From: an uncultured Spirochaetaceae bacterium
GTDB lineage: Bacteria; Spirochaetota; Spirochaetia; Treponematales; Treponemataceae
Assembly (NCBI GenBank): GCA_902802305.1
Contig: CADCLG010000005.1
Location: 1 to 64,000, forward strand
Length of the DNA stretch: 64,000 nt
Direction: 5' to 3'
Of this stretch, positions 37,101 through 45,022 are shown one piece after another. The notes below the pieces were generated by a model. That model was not told the origin of the DNA and did not search any database. It saw only the letters and a program-made list of their open reading frames with translations. Each line of letters starts with the position of its first letter. Position 1 is the stretch's first letter. Both the position numbers and the translations under genes were made by a program.

Positions 37101-37399
37101 TTGGAGGTCTCTGGAGTAATAATACGGCATGGACCGGTCCTCAATTTGGTTCTTCTGTAAAAGAAATAACCTACTCTATTATCTATGAAGATGAAGTTAT
37201 CGCTGCACAAACTTCAATAGATTCGCAAAAAAGTATGTTCATTCTTTCTGATTTAGAAACAGATATTGAAAACAAATTAAAAACAAATAATTCCGTAGAA
37301 TATAATATTAGAATGACATTCGTATGGGAACACTCGAAAAATACAACTTTCAACGGCTCCTACACCTGCAACATCCCATTAATCGTCACAAAGAATTAA
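34178..37399 (+). CDS. Large lipoprotein with beta-helix-type core, cassette 1
   Basis: 1073 residues from ATG 34178, chosen for the AGGAGG site that overlaps the previous gene's stop; a longer frame lacks such a site. Lipobox LSAC (Cys 25). An N-terminal domain of about 260 residues has SGNG-type text (EGNGTVNLPIDVSETNINKL), then IPAGAYPATLTFLKDD and NVKDNMVTDAWI, all closely echoed in the proteins at 39837 and 41855. A linker CYVSPSGSSENIGSNLKPF opens a long beta-helix-like region of short N/S/T-rich strands. The ending YNIRMTFVWEHSKNTTFNGS resembles the shared C-terminal block. Function unknown; envelope-exposed by signal. Confidence 0.85.
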   Translation: MKKNTSKALLVATFLFSFIFALSACKNSSAPVEEITSDSCKCTIYIESPSKTATPVLPDYIWYTLIAAQEPIAPEYDDEGELKPALEDRDSEGNYKYKKESNFTGTNYFVMDLEHNGTWYFYIEGYALDNPDEKRTKDKRILIGSTSGVAKGKHYNVSLKVDFLPEGNGTVNLPIDVSETNINKLKITNAGDGILNGTYNKDAVASGKIVISANNIPAGAYPATLTFLKDDVIIFRIQNETINVKDNMVTDAWIYSEHCDYLQPQKITHPTDVGTAFPPDERTITDTADFIITPEYLHKRCNTTCYVSPSGSSENIGSNLKPFYDLQSAFKRIVALNDNFYKIDKKETFTILIDGILNDDEYTYSIPETTNPLAVNIEPEPNNTGTCESKGYLIFGEKYDITIDAGATSEEAKKRFKFNTIETSSHISINNCTISGDLTFNGANSKTSTIYNSIIGTTAKPVDFTVINSKVSFINPDESLALDSRGSTTTFTIKNMNISEDSDVEIYNSASVNQAPTKITGNLKINSSAFKISHTILPVTETTEIKNCTKKVEFGVGIDFTTKYYNVYNCSNLVIDGPLEKFKASSSFYAEDSTLNVSNSSLEAGTSFTLKNCDSEFKGETYYQTKYDLTMSQFELIGGTTDIELYTFTAGSELKMSQNAELKGTMIDLGPDSDNCMDSLSFTDSEVTLVDSKVHYDEDLEIKNTNFSFINKSHRNNFYGKEAASFIITDSTAVFEYTALNFESVSSLQDYIQDPQTYEAKKKTIFTNSNITIKTPSSIEDENDTSYFRGDIFVDENTNLSFIDTRLTAGNLLVDESSEVIFSGRSKQIRADSRIYLDKNAKFYVQNPPSDKNTTVARLFDLNPIDNQSLVVLYDSNKNEIDFTSDFDDTDKRYTVENVGYKLTYNDSENKRKGMLVYDASGLKSLPTNWGARMRYDKLGTGKDAIIGAEEGASDYVVPKTSSYNLATAKTEEIIGGLWSNNTAWTGPQFGSSVKEITYSIIYEDEVIAAQTSIDSQKSMFILSDLETDIENKLKTNNSVEYNIRMTFVWEHSKNTTFNGSYTCNIPLIVTKN

Positions 37400-37401
37400 T
37401 T

Positions 37402-38118
37402 CTACTCCATGGGGTTGTCGATTTCTTTTTTGAAGAGGATGATATCCTTTAGTTTAAGCGAAAAAGTTGCATCCAGCTGATTAAGACAGAAGGCCTGGCT
37501 TACTAAAGGAACATCAAAATGGTAAGTAAAATCATTGTAACCGTCAGCCTTTATAAGCATTGAAAAATGGAAATTTTTGCTGATTCCTTCTTTTTCGGCT
37601 GGCATGGATTTTACCCAGAAATTATAGACACCCTTTGTGCTCTGACAGGTTATGTAAGGATTTATCCAGGTTTTATCGACCATTTCTACGGCTTTGCCTT
37701 CATACATCAAAGTTATATTTGCACCAATTATCGGCTCAAATGTTGAACCATCTAAAATTGTTCCAGAGATAGTAGAAAAATTAAAAGAAGGGGTCATCAC
37801 AGGCTGAGGATTACATTCATTGCTGTCATTAAGATGGAAAGGTCTTTTTGTTGCACTTACAGTTCTCATTCCTTCCAAGGCCAACTGATTAATATCCGCC
37901 TTGAGCTGAAGATTTTTTATATCGCTGGCTGAATGGGTAACGCCTCTTCCAGAAACTACATATTTAGGAGAAATTCTGTTCAGAACATAGCAGACAGTAT
38001 CCAGACGGCAATTCATACAGTCACAGGAAAGCCATTTGCAGCCGTCTTTTTTAACCTGTTCGTACAAATCATCAACACTTTTTTTTACAACATCTTCCAT
38101 TATGTTATGAACATTCAT
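37402..38118 (-). CDS. ComFB-domain protein fused to a carboxypeptidase-regulatory-like domain
   Basis: 238 residues from ATG 38118 (GAGGTG seven bases before it); the promoter at 38176-38204 rules out longer starts. Residues 1-70 match ComFB: NVHNIMEDVVKKSVDDLYEQ, a cysteine set C-x5-C-x-C-x2-C (CKWLSCDCMNC), and LNRISPKYVVSGRGVTH. ComFB proteins were named from a competence operon, and some are reported to bind cyclic dinucleotides. From about 118 a carboxypeptidase-regulatory-like beta-sandwich follows (TISGTILDGSTFEPIIGANI). No signal peptide, so it is cytoplasmic. It stands opposite the two lipoprotein cassettes, ending two bases after the first one. Its regulatory role is inferred only. 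Confidence 0.85.
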   Translation of the reverse strand: MNVHNIMEDVVKKSVDDLYEQVKKDGCKWLSCDCMNCRLDTVCYVLNRISPKYVVSGRGVTHSASDIKNLQLKADINQLALEGMRTVSATKRPFHLNDSNECNPQPVMTPSFNFSTISGTILDGSTFEPIIGANITLMYEGKAVEMVDKTWINPYITCQSTKGVYNFWVKSMPAEKEGISKNFHFSMLIKADGYNDFTYHFDVPLVSQAFCLNQLDATFSLKLKDIILFKKEIDNPME

Positions 38119-38175
38119 TTTATTCACCTCTACTTTTAAATTATTCAAATGGGAAAAGATTCTCATTCTGATTTT

Positions 38176-38204
38176 ATTATAAATCACAAATTTTTGAATA
38201 TCAA
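38176..38204 (-). promoter_or_regulatory. Predicted promoter of ComFB-domain gene
   Basis: TTGATA (38204-38199), 17-base spacer, TATAAT (38181-38176). The start point is near 38169, about 50 bases before the ATG. Two copies of TAGCTATTTT (38216 and 38235) lie upstream, between the divergent promoters. Confidence 0.7.
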
Positions 38205-38247
38205 ATAAATTTTTATAGCTATTTTTAATATTTTTAGCTATTTTCTC

Positions 38248-38276
38248 TTGACATATTGTTTTTTTCATATTATCTT
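38248..38276 (+). promoter_or_regulatory. Predicted promoter of second lipoprotein cassette
   Basis: TTGACA (38248-38253), 17-base spacer, TATCTT (38271-38276). The start point is near 38283, between the two candidate ATGs at 38281 and 38299. Confidence 0.65.
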
Positions 38277-38298
38277 GAATATGAGGGTTTGTAAGTTT

Positions 38299-39285
38299 AT
38301 GAAAGCAGAATTAAAAAGACGCTTTGGCGTTATCATACTTTTTGTTTCCTTTGCCTCTATTCTCTTTATCTTGCTTCTTAGCGTTTCGGGTGTCGGTAAG
38401 AAAAAAGAAAAAGAGACTTTTGAGACAGAAGCTTCTTTCTTAGAAGAGACAGCAGAATTATTTTCAATAAATCTCCTTGGTGAAAATATTTGTCAAAATC
38501 TTTCAGCTCATAATGAAATCTCCTCCAATCTTTCTATTTCTGATAAAGAAAATATTCAGAAAATAGAAATATTAAACGCTGCTGACTGTCAAACTAAAGA
38601 AGAAATCAATCAAATTGAAAGGAACAAAATCGAAGAAAAAAGGCTAAAATCTCTCCAAATACAAAAAGATTCTGCAAGTAATAAGCTTACACTCCCCTCT
38701 TTTTCTGGAAATAATTATCAAAATAATTCTAACGATAAATATAATGATAAAATAAAAGTTTCTGCCTCCTGCGGAATCTCGCCAATATATTTTCTGGGGA
38801 ACAGCTTTATCAACAGTTATTTTCCAAAACAGACGTTTATTCTTTTGCCCTGTTTATCATTTTCAATTGTTTTTCCGTCAAAAACAAAGTGGAAGTGGGG
38901 CTTGATTTTTCAAGGGACTGGCTCAAAACTGGAACACAGTATAATCAATTATTCAGATAATATGGATTTAATAATGTCAACACAATTATTTACTTTCCAG
39001 TCTGCCCTTTTGCTTGAAAAAAACTTTTTATCATCACAAAATCTATTCGAAGTACATGTTGGTTTAGGAATAAACAGTTTTTTTAATTCCTCCTGCCAAA
39101 TTGGAAAAGTTAAAAGCAATCCGCTTCATTCAGCTACCTTGTTTTTAAATTGCGGTCTATCCCTAAAACACAATTTTACAAAGAATATTTTTTGTAATCT
39201 ATCTTTTAATTTTAACTATGCCTTTTCGCCGGCAGAAGCTTTTATTTTTTTTGAACCAACTATAACGGGAGGAGTTTTAATTTGA
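38299..39285 (+). CDS. Predicted outer-membrane barrel protein, cassette 2
   Basis: 328 residues from ATG 38299 (GAGGG about 11 bases before); an ATG at 38281 is at the predicted transcript start. Residues of about 8-32 form one helix without a clear cleavage site, then a helical, charged linker of about 100 residues (Glu, Lys, Asn-rich). From about 150 alternating strands resemble the barrel of the gene at 30002 (SCGISPIYFLGNSFINSYF; ends EPTITGGVLI). It opens the second cassette and overlaps the next gene by four bases. The linker may cross the periplasm. Function unknown. Confidence 0.7.
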   Translation: MKAELKRRFGVIILFVSFASILFILLLSVSGVGKKKEKETFETEASFLEETAELFSINLLGENICQNLSAHNEISSNLSISDKENIQKIEILNAADCQTKEEINQIERNKIEEKRLKSLQIQKDSASNKLTLPSFSGNNYQNNSNDKYNDKIKVSASCGISPIYFLGNSFINSYFPKQTFILLPCLSFSIVFPSKTKWKWGLIFQGTGSKLEHSIINYSDNMDLIMSTQLFTFQSALLLEKNFLSSQNLFEVHVGLGINSFFNSSCQIGKVKSNPLHSATLFLNCGLSLKHNFTKNIFCNLSFNFNYAFSPAEAFIFFEPTITGGVLI

Positions 39286-39812
39286 AAATACCAATAATCT
39301 TTGTAGGTCTCTTTTGCCTGTTTCTTTTATCATGTAATAATTTTCAATCCAATCCATCAGATTATTTTGATGACTTTATAAAGTTCAACATAAAATCTAA
39401 AGCCTTGGATATTTCTAATAAAGAAGATAATAAGAAGAAAAATGAAGAAAAGAGTCAGCTGTTATCAAATCTGGATTATTATTTTAGGATTCAAAATAAT
39501 CAGAATAAGGCCAATAAGCAGGAAAAAATTATAGCAATTGAAGAAAAAATTGATTTTGGACTAAATGACAAAATTGAACTTTACAAAGTTGTAGACAGGC
39601 TTTCTAAATCTGTTTTTCTTCAGGCCGACCTTGATTTAATTTCACTTTCGCTTTTTTTGGATTCATCCTTAATAAAACAATATGAAAAAAATCAGATAAT
39701 GACATTTTCAGATTTAATGCCGGGACAGATCTACACACTGGTAGTTACCTTTAATATTGACCGTATAATTCACGAAGCAAAGTTTTATATTCATCTCAAA
39801 GAAGATTCATAA
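39282..39812 (+). CDS. Short lipoprotein, cassette 2
   Basis: 176 residues from TTG 39282, with GGGAGGAG eight bases upstream, overlapping the barrel gene's stop. Lipobox LLSC (Cys 18). The middle is lysine/asparagine-rich; the last third, starting near FSDLMPGQIYTLVVTFNIDR, resembles the C-terminal block of the longer lipoproteins at 31312 and 39837. It therefore looks like a lipid anchor carrying that block alone, without the beta-helix core. Function unknown. Confidence 0.7.
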   Translation: MKIPIIFVGLFCLFLLSCNNFQSNPSDYFDDFIKFNIKSKALDISNKEDNKKKNEEKSQLLSNLDYYFRIQNNQNKANKQEKIIAIEEKIDFGLNDKIELYKVVDRLSKSVFLQADLDLISLSLFLDSSLIKQYEKNQIMTFSDLMPGQIYTLVVTFNIDRIIHEAKFYIHLKEDS

Positions 39813-39836
39813 ATCAAAAAAAATAAGGAGTTTATC

Positions 39837-41858
39837 ATGAAAATTAAGTTTTATTCACATTCTTTTATCAGAATGACAAGTGCAGGAATGGTATTTTTAT
39901 TTCTGGCAGTAAGTTTCTTGGCAGGCTGCAGGCTTTCAATCCGCAGCATAAATCAAAATACAAAGACAGAACTTACAGTAAGAATTATTTATCCTCAAAG
40001 CTCAAGTCTTGCATTACAACATCGCTCAGCAGTTCCAGTTTTACCACAAGAGCAAATCTTTTGGAAGGTGGAAGCAAGAAATATTTCAGATTTATTAATT
40101 GCAACAGAAGAAACAAGGATTCAAAGCTCTTCTAGTGATTCATCAACAAGCTTTATCTTAGGAATTACCCCAGGAAGATGGGAAATTACTGTTTTAGGCT
40201 ACAAAAATGAATCTGATGTGGAAGAAGGACTTGAAGAAAAAGCAATTTTTCAAGGAGAAAAAGAAGTTTCTGTGAATGAAAATGGATTCTACGAAACAAG
40301 TATTCAGGTTTATTATATCCAGAGTGGAAATGGTAACATTAACCTTGCTATTGATGTTTCTACGACTAATCTGGAAAAAATGACAATCTACGGAACGGAT
40401 ACTTGCATTGATGGAGTCTATCTAAGAAATGAAAACGGATTTTTTGTAATTGAAAAAGATAATGTTCCAGCTGCTACTTATAGTCCTGTCTTTACTTTTT
40501 ATGAGTTTCAGACAGACTTTGTTCAAGTTCTTTCTTTACAGGAAAAAATAAATGTAAGACAGAATATGACAACTGATAAATGGATTAAATCTGGAAATAC
40601 AATTTATTTAAATCCTGCTCAGGATGATTACGCAGATTTTGTGCTTACTCCTGAAACAATAATGCAATTAATCAATACATCCTTTTATGTTGCAAGTAGA
40701 AATGCAGAAGAAAGAAAGCTTCCTCAAATTGTTGCCCAACCATCAGATTCAAACTCAGGTTACTGGACTGCTCCTTTTGAAACAATTCAGGCGGCAATTA
40801 AGAAGATTCAGGTTTTGAATAAAACTGCCGTAGAAAATAATCTTTCTAATGATACAAACTATACAATCTATATTGACGGTCCTGTTCATGAACAAGAATG
40901 TTCATTTTTGGAAATGTCAGGTTTTCCATGCATTATTACAATAAAACCCTATAAAAACATGCTCGGGGAAACTACTGCAATAATCTATGGACAAAATGCT
41001 GCTACAAACAATTCCAGTAATTCTAACACTTCTGGAAGTTCTACGAATACGTCCCCCTCTCTTCCTTCTGTTTTTACTATAGATAAGGAAAACACCTTGA
41101 TTTTATCTGATATAGAAATAGAAGCTGGAAATATAAATGTAGAGAACGATGGAAATCTCATTCTCCAGGGCGAGCCAAAACTTAGAAATGGTCTTATTAT
41201 TCTGGAAGAAAACGCAATACTTCTGCTTGATGACATAAACAGTCCAAATAATTCAACAGGAAGCTCTTCATCTCAAAATCCTATAATTGCAAATATAAAA
41301 TCTACTGCCCCTGTCAAGGATAAAGTTCTCCTAAAAGGATACGAAAATCAAATTATTTCAGAAAATCTCCTTTCAAGATTTCATCTCAAGAATCCAGGTT
41401 ATTATCTGGACTACAATGAAAGCTTACATCAAGGCTTTATAAACGCTTCTTCGGTGACCATACAATTACCAAAAATTGATGTCTGTACCGTCCATATAAA
41501 TGCAGCAAACAGTCAAAATAATATAACAAAAACAAATGACAATACTTTTATTATTACCCAGGATTTTTCAGCACTTCCGCAAATCACTGCTGCAGAAACT
41601 ATATTCTCTGCCAGTGTAGAAACACCAGAAGTAACAGGCGATAACGAAAAAATCTATCTGGATAACAGCAAAATAGCTCTTACACTTTATGTAGATGGCA
41701 TTCCTTTTATTCATGGAAGCAACAAGATTGAAAATAACAGGGAAAAATGCCTTATGCTCCCCGAAGATTTTATTTTCAAGGGAAACTATATTCTTGAAGT
41801 TTCTTATGAATATGACGGCATTTTTTATGATGGAAAAACACTGGTAACTGTTTTATGA
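39837..41858 (+). CDS. Lipoprotein with shared N-terminal and C-terminal domains, cassette 2
   Basis: 673 residues, lipobox LAGC (Cys 31). AAGGAG precedes ATG 39837. The N-terminal domain parallels that of the 34178 protein: SGNGNINLAIDVSTTNLEKM, VPAATYSPVFTFYE, then NVRQNMTTDKWI. A linker FYVASRN leads to YWTAPFETIQAAIKKIQVLN, the start of the beta-helix core, here short. A run of Ser/Thr/Asn (NNSSNSNTSGSSTNTS) is inserted near 390. The C-terminus carries GNYILEVSYEYDGIFYDGKT, the shared block. Its stop overlaps the next gene's ATG (ATGA). Function unknown. Confidence 0.8.
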   Translation: MKIKFYSHSFIRMTSAGMVFLFLAVSFLAGCRLSIRSINQNTKTELTVRIIYPQSSSLALQHRSAVPVLPQEQIFWKVEARNISDLLIATEETRIQSSSSDSSTSFILGITPGRWEITVLGYKNESDVEEGLEEKAIFQGEKEVSVNENGFYETSIQVYYIQSGNGNINLAIDVSTTNLEKMTIYGTDTCIDGVYLRNENGFFVIEKDNVPAATYSPVFTFYEFQTDFVQVLSLQEKINVRQNMTTDKWIKSGNTIYLNPAQDDYADFVLTPETIMQLINTSFYVASRNAEERKLPQIVAQPSDSNSGYWTAPFETIQAAIKKIQVLNKTAVENNLSNDTNYTIYIDGPVHEQECSFLEMSGFPCIITIKPYKNMLGETTAIIYGQNAATNNSSNSNTSGSSTNTSPSLPSVFTIDKENTLILSDIEIEAGNINVENDGNLILQGEPKLRNGLIILEENAILLLDDINSPNNSTGSSSSQNPIIANIKSTAPVKDKVLLKGYENQIISENLLSRFHLKNPGYYLDYNESLHQGFINASSVTIQLPKIDVCTVHINAANSQNNITKTNDNTFIITQDFSALPQITAAETIFSASVETPEVTGDNEKIYLDNSKIALTLYVDGIPFIHGSNKIENNREKCLMLPEDFIFKGNYILEVSYEYDGIFYDGKTLVTVL

Positions 41859-44062
41859 GGCTCAAACTAAAGCAATACTATATTGAAGTTTTATTTGCAC
41901 TTGTTTTTTTCTCTTTTATATCTTGCAGGAACTCTGTCATAACAGAAAAAAGTCTGCTTAAAGTCAGGTTAGAATATGATTTTTGCACTAGAGACAACAC
42001 TTTTACAGCCTGTCCTTTGCAAAACATAAGAAGCATCTTTCCTGATTTTAATGAAGAGAGCTCCAATATTTCCTGGACTTTTACGCTGCTGGACCAAAAC
42101 AATGCTCCAGCAGAAAGTTTTTCTTTTGAGCCTACGCAAAACTTATCCTTTTTTATTCCAATTGACGAAGGAAAATGGAAGGTAAAAGTTCAGGGAATAT
42201 TTTCACAAACAAAGAAAAATCTCCCCGAGGAAAACCCTTCTACAGACACTACAAGTTCACTTCCGTCAGGAGATTTTGCCATATTAGAAGGAAGCTCGGA
42301 ATTATTTGAAATAAAGGATTCTTATTATTATGATTTATCAATTCCCGTTTTTTTACAAAATAATTCAGGCTACGGGAAATTGAATCTTAAAATAAATACC
42401 AGCAATTCTCCTGTCACAAAAGTTATTATAACTGACAGCTCGAATACCTTTAATCATACTTTTTACAAAAATGAAAATGGCATTATAGAAATCAGCCTTA
42501 CTGAACTTCCTGCAAGCACGTATAGTTGCCTTTTCTCTTTTTATTCCGATTCAATTTATTTATTTTCGCTCACCCAGTTTATTAATATAAACTCAAATCT
42601 TATTTCTAACAAATGGAGTAATATTTTTCAAAACTCCGAAAACCAGGCCTTTTTACAAACAGATAAAGACACACTGTTTATCTCCCAAAAAGATATAAAT
42701 CATATCAAGGGAAATACATTTTTTGTACAGGGAAATGATTATGAAACTCTTGCAGAAGAAAGTACAACAGAAAACAATTTTGAACAGACACTTGAGTCCA
42801 ATCAAAATGCCATAGAAAAAACACCAGACGGTTCTTTTTTTAAACCATACAGGTCAGTTCAGCAGGCAATTGACTTAATCAATCTAATCAATGATGAAGA
42901 AAGAGAATATAAAATATTAATTAAAGGAAACATTCAAAAAGCCCCTCATGAAACATTTTCAGCAGAAAACAATTTTGCATTTATAAATATATCTTCCGAA
43001 AAAAACTTAACCCTTGAAATATCAAGTTATTTTTCTGAAGCTTTTATTGACGGGAACTTTTCCAGCTCAAACTTCGGCAGAGTGCTTTATCTTGGCGGGA
43101 AAGTCTGTCTCTCTCTAAATAATATTACAATAAAAGGCGGTTATTCAGAACAGGAAGGTGGCGGAATATATCTTAATTGCACAAAGCCTGAATCCGCAGA
43201 AAAATGCAATTTAATTCTTAATGGCTATTCAAAACTCTGCAACAATCATTCAGAAGACTCTGGTGGTGGTATTTTTATAGAGGAAGGTTCAGCGCTTTTT
43301 GATGGAGAAAATGTCCTTATAACTCAAAATACTGCTATAAACAAGGGTGGCGGAATCTGTCTGGAAGGTTTAGCGAATAAAGAAAAAAGACTTCTGGAAT
43401 TAAATAAGTGCACCTTAAGTCACAATACAGCCTTAAAAGAAAACGGCAAAAACGGAGTTGGTGGAGCAATTTATACACAATTTGCTACGCTGACAATTTC
43501 CAACTGTGTAATTTCGGAAAATCAGGCTGCTAATGGAGGTGCAATTGGAATTGCGCAAAACGCAAATACTTATATCAATAATACCCGTATAATCAACAAC
43601 ACAGCTTTGTATTCCAGCGGGAAAGGTGGTGGTGCAATTTTTGCATCAGGCGTAAGTGCAAATCTACATTTGAGGAAGGGAACTTATATTTGCCAGAATA
43701 ATTCTTTTGCCCAAGAATCAAAGGCAGGCGGAATCAATATTACATCAACAAATGTTTTTATCTATGATAATGTTTTTATAAGAAATAATTATTTTGTCTC
43801 GGAAAACTCAAGTCTAGAAACAAGCGCCTTAGAAGAAAGCAATATTTGTTTTAAGCCTGGAAAAACCGTAACAATAGCAGAAGAACTCAGCAATACAAAT
43901 ATAAGCTTTTCTGTTATTGATTATTCAAGTCCACTTGTAGTTACAAAAAATTATTCAAGGTTTAATACGACCCATCCTTCCTTACACTTTTTTACAGACA
44001 ATGATAATTATTATATTACTGCTAATGAAAACAATGAGGCTATTTATATGTTCAGAGAATAA
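41855..44062 (+). CDS. Lipoprotein with Pmp-like GGAI/GGGI beta-helix repeats, cassette 2
   Basis: 735 residues, lipobox FISC (Cys 24). The N-terminal domain repeats the family plan (SGYGKLNLKINTSNSPVTKV, LPASTYSCLFSFYSD, NINSNLISNKWS). A linker ending PDGSFFKPYRSVQQAIDLIN starts a parallel beta-helix whose coils show GGGIYLN, GGGIFIE, GGGICLE, GGAIYTQ and GGAIFAS, together with NNTA motifs. This is the pattern of chlamydial Pmp proteins and other surface beta-helix adhesins. It ends without the shared C-terminal block. Last gene of the cassette; convergent with parB nine bases on. Surface exposure and adhesion are plausible, unproven. Confidence 0.82.
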   Translation: MRLKLKQYYIEVLFALVFFSFISCRNSVITEKSLLKVRLEYDFCTRDNTFTACPLQNIRSIFPDFNEESSNISWTFTLLDQNNAPAESFSFEPTQNLSFFIPIDEGKWKVKVQGIFSQTKKNLPEENPSTDTTSSLPSGDFAILEGSSELFEIKDSYYYDLSIPVFLQNNSGYGKLNLKINTSNSPVTKVIITDSSNTFNHTFYKNENGIIEISLTELPASTYSCLFSFYSDSIYLFSLTQFININSNLISNKWSNIFQNSENQAFLQTDKDTLFISQKDINHIKGNTFFVQGNDYETLAEESTTENNFEQTLESNQNAIEKTPDGSFFKPYRSVQQAIDLINLINDEEREYKILIKGNIQKAPHETFSAENNFAFINISSEKNLTLEISSYFSEAFIDGNFSSSNFGRVLYLGGKVCLSLNNITIKGGYSEQEGGGIYLNCTKPESAEKCNLILNGYSKLCNNHSEDSGGGIFIEEGSALFDGENVLITQNTAINKGGGICLEGLANKEKRLLELNKCTLSHNTALKENGKNGVGGAIYTQFATLTISNCVISENQAANGGAIGIAQNANTYINNTRIINNTALYSSGKGGGAIFASGVSANLHLRKGTYICQNNSFAQESKAGGINITSTNVFIYDNVFIRNNYFVSENSSLETSALEESNICFKPGKTVTIAEELSNTNISFSVIDYSSPLVVTKNYSRFNTTHPSLHFFTDNDNYYITANENNEAIYMFRE

Positions 44063-44071
44063 AATTAAGAA

Positions 44072-45022
44072 CTATCTGTGGTTGATTAAAACATCATAAA
44101 TACGTTCAAAGTCTGATTTAGAAGCAAATCCAATCTCCAAAGTTCCTTTATCCATAGAACCTTTGAGATTAACATTTTTAACACCAAAAATATTTCGGAC
44201 TTCCTGCTCAAAAATTGCTACATCAGGGTCTTTTTTTGTAGTTGTCTTTTTCTTTTTTGAAGAAGCACGGCCACCATTGTTGTAAGTTTCTGCAAGAGCT
44301 TCTGCTTCACGAACAGACATACCAGAACCAATGATTTTTCCAAACATAACATGCATGTCTGAATCATTTTTTACCATAAGAAGAGCACGGGCATGACCAG
44401 ATGATATCTGACCAGTTACCAAGGCTTTCTGAATATCCTCAGGTAATTTCAAAAGACGGATAGCATTTGCAACAGTTGAACGGTTTTTACCAACTTTTTT
44501 CGCAACTTCATCCTGACTCAAATCACTCATCTGAATCAGATTATAATATGCTGCGGCTTCTTCAATAGGATTCAAATCAGCACGCTGAATATTTTCTATT
44601 AAAGCATATTCAAGCTTCTGTTGTTCATCAAACTTTCTAAGCTGAACAGGAACTTTAGTAAGTCCGCACATTTTTGCGGCTCTGGAACGTCTTTCGCCGG
44701 CAATAATATAAAACTCTTTGTTAGAAGAATCTACAGGCTCAATAATAATCGGCTGCAAAATGCCATTTTCTTTTATGGAAGCGGCAAGTTCATCCAGCTG
44801 TTTCTGATTAAACTCAACTCGTGGCTGTTTGGGATTCGGTTTGAGCAAGGCAGGATCTATCCAAAGACCTCCGTTTTCATCAACTTCAATACATGAAGGA
44901 ATGTTTGCATTTTTTAGCGTAATAGAATTAACTCTTCCAGTAGAAATAGAAACTTCTTCTGAAGCTGCCGGATTTTCATGAAGCAATGCACCTAAACCTT
45001 TTCCTAAAGCATTTTTAGCCAC
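44072..45022 (-). CDS. parB: Chromosome-partition protein ParB
   Basis: 316 residues. The CTPase/ParB box GERRSR (109-114), the conserved NPKQPR (63-68), ENIQRADLNPIEEA (143-156) and the helix-turn-helix LSQDEVAKKVGKNRSTVANA (168-187) are all present. A basic, lysine-rich linker (KKKKTTTKK) leads to the C-terminal dimer domain. It loads at parS sites and spreads as a DNA clamp. No parS-like sequence was spotted in this window. Overlaps parA by eight bases, downstream of it in the same operon. Confidence 0.97.
   Translation of the reverse strand: MAKNALGKGLGALLHENPAASEEVSISTGRVNSITLKNANIPSCIEVDENGGLWIDPALLKPNPKQPRVEFNQKQLDELAASIKENGILQPIIIEPVDSSNKEFYIIAGERRSRAAKMCGLTKVPVQLRKFDEQQKLEYALIENIQRADLNPIEEAAAYYNLIQMSDLSQDEVAKKVGKNRSTVANAIRLLKLPEDIQKALVTGQISSGHARALLMVKNDSDMHVMFGKIIGSGMSVREAEALAETYNNGGRASSKKKKTTTKKDPDVAIFEQEVRNIFGVKNVNLKGSMDKGTLEIGFASKSDFERIYDVLINHR

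Noticed and set aside
38119-38268. Longer N-terminus for the ComFB-domain gene
   Set aside because: It would start upstream of a consensus promoter and adds residues unrelated to ComFB; ATG 38118 has GAGGTG.
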